Below, piece by piece: positions 1-11,500 of a stretch of 64,000 nucleotides of DNA. This DNA comes from Chrysomallon squamiferum (Eukaryota > Mollusca > Gastropoda > Neomphalida > Peltospiridae): contig CM022669.1 in NCBI GenBank assembly GCA_012295275.1, positions 8,290,989-8,354,988 on the forward strand, read 5' to 3'. Numbering within the stretch: position 1 is the stretch's first letter; every line of letters starts with the position of its first letter. Below the pieces are notes generated by a model. That model searched no databases and was not told the origin of the DNA. It was given only the letters and a program-made list of their open reading frames with translations. The translations under genes and the position numbers were made by a program.

Positions 1-811
1 GAACCAGTGAAAGAATAATTTATTGATAAAAATACTTAGATTACTGAATGGTGTTCAGGAGTAATTACATGATGTATGTGTTAAAGGGACACATCAGTTA
101 TTTGACACATCAGAATTTTAAGTGTTTCAATGAATAACTTGTCCTGGTTCATGACACAAGAGAGCACACTGCATGCTTGAATATTAAGATTCATAGTATC
201 AGTGGATGACTATACAGTATGTGTGATTTCAGTTCAGTTGTTTGAATATAGATGAACAGCCCATATCAGAATTGTGAATATACTGAATGATTTGCTCATT
301 TTTCACTGGATTTAAAAACAATGTGCCTGTCTTCAGTATTTCCATGGTTTTCTTAACTTACTCTTAGTTCTGTTTAAAGAACAAGAATTTCAGCTATTTT
401 TTTGTTGTTTTTTTAAAAAGAAAACAAATGGTTTAAACAATCATTTTTCCTCCTTGTTGTGTCAGTCTGTCTAATCTGCAGTGACGTTTTCATTTTCTTC
501 TTTAACCTTTTTAAACAAATTTCTTTTAAAACTCCCACACAAAAAAAAAAAAACCATCTCATACCCTGACTGCAGATAGTGATCAGAAAACTTGTCTCTG
601 AACAACCAGTGTTTGATTTATTTTTACTTTTCACATTACACAGGTAACATTTTTAACTTACAGGTAGCTGTTAGATTCTCCAGTTTCCACCTGTCATTCG
701 TTTTGTTTTTTTATCTTTGACACTGAACACCTGTACTTCTGTTTCTTTCACCTGTCTTTTACACACCTCCTACCTTGTGTTATCTTAATTCATTCACTCA
801 TTCACTCACTC

Positions 812-814
<3 letters not shown>

Positions 815-881
<67 letters not shown>

Positions 882-939
882 TGTATGTATGTATGTATGT
901 ATGTGTGTATATATATATATATATACTGAAAGAGAAAAG

Positions 940-972
<33 letters not shown>
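815..972. repeat. (TA)n-(GTAT)n-(TA)n microsatellite
   Basis: TA dinucleotides flank a GTAT tetranucleotide run. A second TA tract (about 940-972) lies between complementary aaaaggta and tacctttt arms and could fold as a hairpin. Confidence 0.95.
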
Positions 973-977
<5 letters not shown>

Positions 978-2135
978 TTCCTCTTTCTGTCTAATTCAAT
1001 CCTCATATCTCTTTCATTTGTCTGTTTAATCTTTCAATTTCTCTCTCTTTCCTTTTGTTTTTCCCTCTTTCTCTTTCTTTTTTTTCTCTCCCTCTACGTC
1101 ATTCCAGTCTTTCTTTACATCTCTCTTGTTCCCTCTGTCTCTCACACCTGCGCATAATATATTATTGTTATTCACATCCTCATACAATATATTACTGTTA
1201 TATGCACACCTGAGCATATCATCTGATAGAGATAGTGTGTTCTATGATGTGACTGTGATTAAATCTCTCAGCATATTATCTTGTTTCAGACTGGTTTTCT
1301 GCTAAATAGATGACTAAAATATTTGTTTAGAAAGATCATTACACAGATGATAAAAACTGACATCTGGAACTGTTTATTTTTCTGTTAGAAAAACACATCA
1401 ACTATTAGAGTGTTTTCTTTAAAAAAATCCATTTCTTTTACATAGTCATATATACATTTAAAAAAAGGTTATTGGTAATCTGAACTACATAATCTTAGAA
1501 ATACTTGTGAAATAAACAAATTCAAATATTAACTGTCACTTCTAGTGCATATATAATACTTCGTCAGACAAACTTTTTAGACGCATATATTTATGTATTA
1601 ATTTTTACCACTTTACAGCATATGTTTTTCTGGATACTGAAAATATAAAATTACAGTGACAATGTCTTAAGTATTCATTTATCACCTTATTTTATTAGCT
1701 TGGTGCATGAGCAAGTGAAAAAAAAAAAATCTTTATGTTGTGTGTTTTGTTGGTGGGTGCAGGTAAAAATGTCATAAAGAGTCTGGGTTTATGACACAGA
1801 ACTTGTTCAGTAGTTTGTGGTTTTTTCTTTATTCTCTGCGTGCACGAGTGTTTGATGGTTTTTATCAAAAGCTGATGATGTGATGAAAGAACACTGATTC
1901 AGATGTAAAGATGTCCATAAACTCAGTGAGCTGTGATCTGTTCACATTCCTCTCCTTTCTCAACTTTGATGTTTTGACTCGAGCTGGTCCTCTGCGACAC
2001 AGTTTTTGAAATTGTTAGAGTGTGATTCGTACGCATAAATATATATACAACTGTGTTTAGTGATTTATGTTTTACAAGTAATGGGTGTGTTTGTGCATGT
2101 GTGTATATGCTTAATGATAAGTGAAAGCGAAATAC

Positions 2136-2185
2136 AGAGAGAGGGGAGAGAGAGAGAGAGAGAGAGGAGAGAGGGAGAGGGGAGG

Positions 2186-2234
<49 letters not shown>
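2136..2234. repeat. (GA)n microsatellite
   Basis: GA/GGA tract, followed by CATT and CATC runs at 2356-2464. Confidence 0.95.
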
Positions 2235-2235
<1 letters not shown>

Positions 2236-5024
2236 ATATTCTAGTGAATGTATTCTTAAATATTATGTATTTTATGTCTCTACACCATGTAAAATAAATT
2301 ACAGCTGTTTACAAAACAGTCAAGCCACATTACACTTTCAAACAAAACAGTTCAATTCATTCATTCATTCATTCATTCATCCATTCATTCTTTCTTTCTT
2401 TCATCCATCTACAGTGTGTATACTCATCTTCATAAACACCATCCATCCATCCATCCATCCATCCAGAATCTGTCAAACCCATCTGGTCCAGGTATACACG
2501 ACTACACATTCATCATAAATACATGAATGTTTTTTAAAATATTTTCTCCACACATCTTGAAAACCTGTAAAACTGAAAAAGTTGACATTCATAAATCAGT
2601 GGTGCTTTGAGGTGACAGCAGATCTCAAAGTGAAACTTTGAAAACTAAAACTGAATTTTTTTTTTCTTGTAAATTTCAAATCTGACATTCATTTGTCAGT
2701 GGGTAATGACAGGATGTTTGGTTTATGATTTAGAAAACATATTTTCCTTATTTATATATTTTTTATGATTTAGTAAACATATATTTAATATTATATGGTG
2801 TTTTTTTTTTGTTTTTTTTTGTTTCATTTTAAAATGCTTTATTTTCTTTGGAGTATTTAACTTGATTGAGTGAATATATATTTTAATTGTTTTTTATTGT
2901 GTTTTTCTTTTGTTCATTAAGAATATAAGATTTTTATAATTTATTGTTTACATCATATTAAAATGATATTCAAATTGTCATTTTCTGTGATTACAGAATA
3001 TTTGGTTACAATTTAAGATGTCTTCTCATCCTTTGCCTAACAGATGAAATTTTTTTTTTTTTTTTTTAGCATTAATCATTATTATTAAACATCTATTTAA
3101 ATATTGTTCTAAATATTTATTTAATTTTATTTCTTCATGGACTATATACTTTAGATTAATAATTTCCTTGTTTTTGGGGGTGCTTTTTTTCTTCAAATTT
3201 TCTAACAATATTATTATTATTATTATTGAGTGTTTTTTTGTTGTACGAAATATGGGTTTTGATTCTAGAACATTTTTAACAGTTTTGACATTTTCTGCTA
3301 GTTTTCAAACTATTGTTTTCACTCATCAGGGAATGTTTTGTTTATGATTTAAGTAAACATTCTGACTGTTTTCAAAATGTCTGTGGCCCGAATTTGAACC
3401 ATATTACTTTCTGACACACATGTAAACTATATATCTCTGTGTGAAAATGAGATGTTTTGTTTATGATGAAAATATTTAGGTCACAGGGGCCATGTTATGA
3501 GAGAAAGAGAAACAAAAGTGTAAAAAGATACACTTTATTCATTTGGCAGCTTAAGTCGAGATAGATTTCAAAAATCCTAGAAAGTTTTAAAAAAAATGAT
3601 TAGTAACTTTTATTTTATTATTTTAAAAATATTTTTCTTATTTTATTTTATTCAAGTTTATACAGAATTTCTCAATACAGAGATGAAAAGAAAAGCTAAT
3701 TATAGAAGATGAACAGTAAAAAAAATAACACGAAAAAAATTAAACATTTCCAGATCCTTTTAATTCTTCTTCTTACTATCATCATCATTATCATCATCAC
3801 TGTCATCATCATCATCACCTTAATCATCATGATGATCATCATCTATTCATATTCATCGTGTGTGGTTCAGTTAAGGTGAAAAAAAAAAAAAAGAAGCTAC
3901 AATAAAATACTACACCATTCATTTTATACCAAATGATCTATTAACTTTTATTTCTGTTTCTTTTCTTTCATTCTTTAAAAAAAAAAAAAAAATCGATTGT
4001 AAATGCTTGTATCAAATTTCAGTCTCTTTTTTCACTAAAATGTGTAATTTACCTGCAACAGTGTATTATCAAACTTTCACCACGGCATCACAACATCGTC
4101 GAACGTCGTCTCGCCTTTGATGTAGACTCTGCAAGCAGACTCCCCTAATTGCTGGGTTCAGCTTCTGCCGCACTTTGCCTGTCACATCGAGTAGACTCAG
4201 TATGTGTAAAGAGTAAATTAGTGTTCAGTTCTTCCTTCTTTAAAATTAGACCTCCATCCTGGGTTTCTTGTGTGGCAGGGCATTTCAGCTAGATATCTTG
4301 TTTACAGAGTTTAAGAGTGTGTCGTACAGACTACTGTGAGGTGTTGTTTGTGTGTGTTTTAAAAGTACATTGAAAGTGTAACAAAATGGGCAGATACCCC
4401 CCCACCCACCACCACGAAACCAGCATTCTGACAGATATGTAGCCAAAACATAATATTAAGTTTCCATAAATTAAAAACGAAATCTATTTGCACACATCGT
4501 TTTCAATTTAAAAAAAAAAAATTACTTCTTTCATAAACAGAACCAGCGGTTATTTTAAGATGAATATTGCTGTTACATTATCGTGGCATGTTTTCATCAC
4601 CGGTCTAATTTGAAACTGCCTCATGTACCCTTTGACCCGACCTGACCTCACTGCAGGCGCAGTACACCTGTGTGTTTCTCCTGTAGGTCTGCTGCTGTCA
4701 CTTCTTATTACAGCTTTCAACAATGGACGTCTGTCTCTGGGTGTAAACAAGACGGACAAAGCCGGCAATAACGTGGAAATAAATATTTAATGGCTGGATG
4801 TTTAAAAGTGATATTGATCTCTGGTGTATCTATCTACCCACTGCCTGTGCAGTACGGGCCATATGGTACGGGAGGGTGTGCATTTATTGATTTACTTGTA
4901 GGAAAGGTAATTAAGGTAGAGCAGTGATAGGATCAGATTTGTTGCAACATCTTGAGTTCTGATTGTAATAAAATGTAATGTAGACCACACCGGTATGGGG
5001 TGAATGCAGATGTAAGGTATTTTG

Positions 5025-5028
<4 letters not shown>

Positions 5029-5108
<80 letters not shown>

Positions 5109-5110
5109 TG
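5029..5110. repeat. (GT)n microsatellite
   Basis: GT dinucleotide run with a few TTT interruptions. Confidence 0.95.
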
Positions 5111-5404
5111 CATGCAAACATGCACAGTTGTTATTTTATAGCTTGCATCTTTGGTATCATGAATGAAGGTTTGCTTTGTAATGTTACTAATACTATCTGT
5201 CTGTTGAAAAAGAGAAAAAGGTTAGCAGATATACTATACACATATTACATACAGATGTAGTAACGTTAGCATGATCAGAACAATGTATACTGGTGTAAAT
5301 AGTTATAGATATGCACAACCAAATGCATACACACATACACACATACACACATACACCATTATGTAAACTAGTGCAAATGTGTGCATACCCACCCACCCCC
5401 ACCC

Positions 5405-5413
5405 ACACACCAA

Positions 5414-5453
<40 letters not shown>

Positions 5454-5525
5454 ACACACACAGAACACACACACACAGAACACACACACACACACACACA
5501 CAGAACATACACACACACACATACA
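5405..5525. repeat. (CA)n microsatellite
   Basis: CA run with regular cagaaca interruptions. Confidence 0.95.
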
Positions 5526-6106
5526 GACAGACAGACCAGACCAGACATGGACATCCAATAGCTAGCTTGTGTTTTATATTTGGCTGGATAACATATCAGC
5601 ACTCAGTTAACTGACACAAATAAATTGAGAATTGAGTTTTCATCTGAAACAAAACTAAACTTGTTATTATTATTTTTATTATTGTTAATGTTGTTATTAC
5701 TATGATTATCATTATTATTATATTTTATTTATATATTAATTTTTTTTAATTTCCCCTATTTATTAGACGATACAGGAATCTTGATCTTTGACAAGATTTT
5801 ATTCTTTTAAACCACATCGTTCTATCCTTGTATCTGTTCTGATTCATTACTTCACGTTGTAACAACACTGACTATAAAAGTACAAGTTACAATAAATCTA
5901 TAGCTGAGCAGTGAGAGTTGTTTCCCCTGACTAGATGAGTGAAAGTTTAATTTCACCACTGAGTGATCAGGTAAATTGGAAAGTGCTAACCTCATCTTAC
6001 ATTTAATTCAACCTGTGAAAACTCGTTAGCATGCATTCTTCTTGGCATGTCACTAGTAATGTATTTACTGTATTGCACAGCTTGAGGAAATGCATGTTGT
6101 TACAGA

Positions 6107-6109
<3 letters not shown>

Positions 6110-6184
<75 letters not shown>

Positions 6185-6194
6185 TGTGTGTGTG
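6110..6194. repeat. (GA)n-(GT)n microsatellite
   Basis: About 36 GA units followed by a short GT run. Confidence 0.95.
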
Positions 6195-6474
6195 TATGAA
6201 AAATATGAAGGCTTTTTTATTTGTGTACCTAACTCCCTTTTCTTACAATCATGACATATCATCATCATCATCTTAGTGGTAGTAGATTCATCATCATCAC
6301 TATCATTATAATTATAAATTATTAGTAATTGTAATACTACAGTTATGTTACGATATAAAAAAAAAATAGTGCTATTTGCTTTTAAAAAACTCATTTAATT
6401 TATTGATGAAGGAAGGAAAAAAAATTGAAATTTGGAAGTAAATTATTAAAAGTAATTAATTTGTTAAATTACTT

Positions 6475-6483
<9 letters not shown>

Positions 6484-6532
<49 letters not shown>

Positions 6533-6540
6533 GTATTATT
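6484..6540. repeat. (ATT)n microsatellite
   Basis: ATT trinucleotide run just upstream of semaphorin exon A. Confidence 0.95.
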
Positions 6541-6609
6541 GTTATATGTATATTAAAATATTATTGGTATTCAGTTGTTTTAAATGAAATGTTGTGTGTT
6601 TGATTGCAG

Positions 6610-6727
6610 GAACAAGATCTATGGTCTGAATCTGGGAGACATCAGTAAGAAGGAAAGTGTGAGACAGAGAGATCTCTCTCCTAACACTAAAGATATCGAC
6701 ATGTGCAAAATACAGGGCAAGAAAGTT
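6610..6727 (+). CDS. Sema2a: Semaphorin exon A: sema domain, first blades
   Basis: The acceptor is ttgattgcag and the donor gtaagt. The exon starts with the third base of a split codon and ends at a codon boundary. It encodes [12 protein letters not shown] and [12 protein letters not shown], matching the semaphorin region that follows the VGA(R/M)D motif and contains the first conserved cysteine. It is the most N-terminal part of the gene visible. Confidence 0.88.
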
Positions 6728-6807
6728 GTAAGTATTGCTGGTTATCAGCATGTTAACTTGTACCTAACTCTCTCTCTTTTTCTCTCTCTAAATAGATCTA
6801 AGTTCAT

Positions 6808-6858
<51 letters not shown>

Positions 6859-8445
6859 TGTGTGAGGGATGCATGCATACATGCATTTCTTTTTGTGTCT
6901 GAACTCAAAATAGAAAGAAAGTAGTTTCAAAGGGTTAGGAGTTAAAAAAAAAAAAAAAAGAAATAAAAGCCTATGGAAAAAGAAAATATTACAAAGCTTT
7001 TATATTATTTCTACATAATGGTTAAGTTGTATTTAAAGATTTAAAATTTTAATAACATGGTATTTTTAAATGTTAAATTATTGAACTTTGGAATTACATT
7101 TTTGAGTTAAATTAAAGGGACATTTTTTAATTTTTTTTCATCTCTACAGACACCAGACTGCCAGAACCATATTCGTTTCATTGCAAGAAATGTCACCAAT
7201 TCCGATGTTCTGTCTGTCTGTGGGACAGGAGCCTACAACCCCAAGAGTTACCAGCTCAGTGTAAGATAATTTCTATATTTTTAAAAACTTGTACATCAGG
7301 AACTGATGATCTAAGTTGTGATTTTTGTTGATTTAGTTTGAATATTAACATGAAAATTGCTGTTGTTTTAAAGAAAATGTGTTTGTTCTGTTTACTGGTT
7401 AATTATTTGTATTAATCTTGACCTCACAAGATTATAAAATGTTACAATTACAAAAGTATGTTATTCTATATTTTGTCTAATTAATCACTGGATTTTATTT
7501 ATTATTAAATCTATTCAAATATGCAAAAAATGACAAGACTGACTGAGTCTAGTTTTAATATTAGTTTATGCCTTTAAGAGTTGTTTCCCTTCCATCAATT
7601 GTAGGTAAAAACTTTCAAACTAAGTTTTATATTTATTTACTAATTTCAGATCCAGTATCCAGCAATATCCATTTTATCCCAGACATCTGGAATTGGCAAG
7701 TGTCCTTATGATCCATTTGATAATTCAACAGCCATTTTAGTTGGTAAGTACCAGTTTTACTTTAATTTTGTGTACAGCAATTTCATTTTTTTTTTCTTTT
7801 TTATTATGTGTAATTATATTTAATTTATTTACAAATTATAAAAAGGTAGAAAAGAAAAAAAAATTGTTTGTTTTGTTTTGTTTTTGTTTTTTTTTTTTTA
7901 AATAGAAATTGATTTATACATTGTTTATAAATGTCTATTAAATGTTTTTTAACTGTAAATGCTTAGACAGAAACAGTAAAAAAAAAATCCTAATATTTCT
8001 TTAGACCTTTAACATTACTTATCCTCATAGAACTTTAAATTATAACAGAATCACAACATTTCCATTAACCTAACTGTCATCTGTTTCTTGCACAGTTCCA
8101 AGTTTTAATTGTACTGGTGAAGAATTTGAATGATAAACCTCTCTCAAACACATGTACATTAAATCAGTTCCTAATAATACATTTTATTTTGTTTTTTTTA
8201 CCTGCAGATAACAACAATCCAGGTGACATCCCTGCTCTGTACTCAGGAACGGTGTCAGACTTCATCAAGGCAGACCCCCTCATATTCCGTCCCGCCCTGC
8301 ACCACCCTGATGGGACCATGGTGGTTGACTATGTGAGGACGTTACGCAGAAACCCAAAATGGTTGAACGGTTAGTGTCTTGTTTTCATCATTATAAGTCT
8401 GTGCTTCAGTAAAATTAAATAAATAAATAAATAAATAAATAAATG

Positions 8446-8509
<64 letters not shown>

Positions 8510-11500
8510 ATAAAATCAAAAAATTTAAAATAATTAAAATGAATTGACACATATTAGACAGAAAGACAAAACACACTCCAGTATAAAACATATTTTCACA
8601 GCATTAAACTAAGTTGTATGAAACATATTTAAATTCAAATAAATTCAACAAAATTTTAAAATGTAGTAACCGATTTAATTGGCATTTCATAATTTAATGG
8701 GTGGACTCAGTCTTTCTCATAAATTTTGGACTCAGCTCTATTTGAATCTCTTTCTATTTTCTCATCATAAATTTTGACAGTCAGCTCTATTTGAATAGAT
8801 TTTTATTATTATTATTTTTTTGGTTTTGTTATTTTTAAGAATCAGTTTTGTTTCATATTTATTTAAAAATTTATTTTTTTATTAACATATTTATTTAAAT
8901 TTCAGAGCCTCAGTTTGTTGGTTCATTCGACGCAGGTGACCAAGTGTATTTCTTTTTCCGGGAAGTTGCACTGGAATACACAAACTGTGGCAAAAAAATA
9001 TATTCTAGAGTAGCAAAAGTCTGCAAGGTAAGCTGTAGATTTAGTTAAATAAACAAACAAACAAACAAATAAATAAAATTAAAAAAGAAAAGTAGATTTC
9101 ACGAGTTACAGCTAATTAAACTTATGAAGAGAATAACATTTTATAAATATTTACAAATAAAATAGAAACTTGTCACCTAAAAAGAAGAAGAAAAAGACAA
9201 TGTAAATAAATATTAAGAAAAACACAAGTAACTGACACAGAAACAAAAAATTAAAAAGAACTTTCCAGAAGCAGAATAATACAGTTAATTTCATTCTACT
9301 GCAATTAAATTCTCAGAACTATAAAATCATTTTTAAAACTTAACTGTGATGTTATTTTAAAATGGTAATATTGTTCACAGAATGACAGGGGAGGTAAAGC
9401 AGTTTTAAACAAGGTGTGGACATCGTACCTGAAAGCTCGTCTCAATTGTTCAATACCTGGAGAATACCCTTACTACTTTGATGAAATACGTGAGTTAATC
9501 TAACCTAGTTCTACATTTTAATTTTAGTCATTTGTGTAAACACACTTTGCTTTGTTGTCCTTGTTTTTTTTTAAATAAGAAAATAAATACATTTAATTCT
9601 TTAACAAATAAGAAGTTTGTATTCATGTATGTGTGAATAATTGCAGTTATGGATGTATGTTGATGTGTGTGTGTGTGTGTGTGCATAAATTGATATTTGA
9701 CCTGTTTTTATTTCACAGAGGATGTTGCTTCAGTAGATGGTGAAACATTTTATGGTCTTTTCACAACAAATATGTAAGTTGTTTTCTTTTTTAAAATCAC
9801 ATTGTCAGTGATTATATAATTCTCCTGGTTTTTTTTGTAATATTTTCTATAGATTTTATCTATGTATCTGTCTATCAGTCTGTCTATCTAAATAATCACA
9901 AATTCTATACCTTTTCATAAGTGAAAGGCAACAAAAAACAATTACGAAACATTTATGATGATGGTGGTGATGATTATTATTATTTAAACCAGTTTTAATT
10001 TACCATATTCAGTTAACCTGTTTATAAAACTATAGCTATTATTTTTCTGTTTACTGGAAATATACTAACTCTGTTTTGTTGTTTTTCAGCAATGGCCTGA
10101 CAGCTTCAGCAATCTGTGCGTTTTCGCGCTATCAGATAGACAGAGTGTTTAAAGGTCCATACAAAGACCAGGCAGACAGTCGCTCAAACTGGCTGCCTGT
10201 CCCAGCAAACGATGTGCCAAACCCTCGCCCAGGAAATGTAGGTTTTTTATATCACCAACATATCCACCAGTTTTTAATGTTCTGTAAAAACAAATGTTAA
10301 CTTAAATAAAAAGATCAGTCAAGGAACTAGACTCCCTAATTGTTCCATCAGTTGCTGTATCCAATATTATAAATATGGGATTGTTTAATACTGCTGTAGT
10401 AACTGAAAACAGCCATTACTTTATAATAGTAACTTTTATTTTTCTCTGTCTTTCAAACTTCCTGTATTTCTAACCTCACTGTTTCTCTTTCTTTATTTCT
10501 GATTTTAATCTTCACTTACACATGCACACAAACACACACACACACACACACACATGCACTCACGCACTCATGCATGCACACACACAGGACACACAGATAT
10601 ACAAACAAACAAGCACTAACAGCCACACACCCTGACACATACATACACACAAACGTATTCATACACACATACACACATATAACACACACACACAGTACAC
10701 ACACACACATACAGATTCACATCCATATAATCCACCCATCTGTGCACACTGCTGACGTCACCTGTGTTTTCAGTGCAGCATCAGGGACACTCAGAGTCTG
10801 ACAGACACAGTCCTCAACTTCATCCGGTCTCGCCCGCTCATGGACCACACAGTGGCTCACCAGTTCGGACGTCCCGTCTTCTACAAGTCAAACTGTCTGA
10901 TGCAGAAACTCTCTGTTGCTGCCAATGTGTCAGGACATGGAGAAGTTGTTTTCTACACAGCCAGCAGTTAGTTTTTACTTTTTTAATAATTTTTATATGT
11001 AAGAAGTCAAAGAGTCAGTATATACTTGATAGATACTGGTGAAGCAAATAGTAATGATTTAGTGGATTATAAATAGATCTATGTGGGTTAGTAATGTTTC
11101 AGTTAAAGATTCATACAAGTATGACTGCTGTGGACCACATTTTCAGCCATTGATTGGGTAACTTTAATAAATAAAACTGCCAGATTCTGTAGATTTATAA
11201 TAATAAAAAAATAAATAAATAAAAATAATATTAATTTTTATTTGGCATCTCTTCATTGTAGATATTTTATTTCTTCTGATTTTCTTTCTGCACATGTGTA
11301 TGTTGTTTTTGCATGCATAAAGAATTTTTTATTTAAATAATTTGTTCTTTGACCACAGATGCTGGTGTGGTTTATAAAATATTTGCTTGGCCACCTTCAT
11401 CGAGGCAGAAAGCACCTCACAGTGTTCTGTCTACAACGTACAAACCTTTCCAGGACAGCAGACCTATCTGGAGCATGCAGCTCTATGTAAGTTTTATTTC

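Larger units (their letters stand above)
1..6609 (+). other. Upstream intron or 5' flank of the semaphorin gene
   Basis: No coding exon could be recognised here. The first visible semaphorin exon begins inside the sema domain with a split codon, so this stretch is probably the intron that precedes it; the signal peptide and first sema residues should lie upstream of the window. The DNA is AT-rich and carries microsatellites near 815-972, 2140-2234, 5029-5110, 5412-5520, 6110-6181 and 6485-6540. Two blocks of higher GC, about 4080-4300 and 4540-4790, stand out as unique sequence and may be regulatory. Confidence 0.6.
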
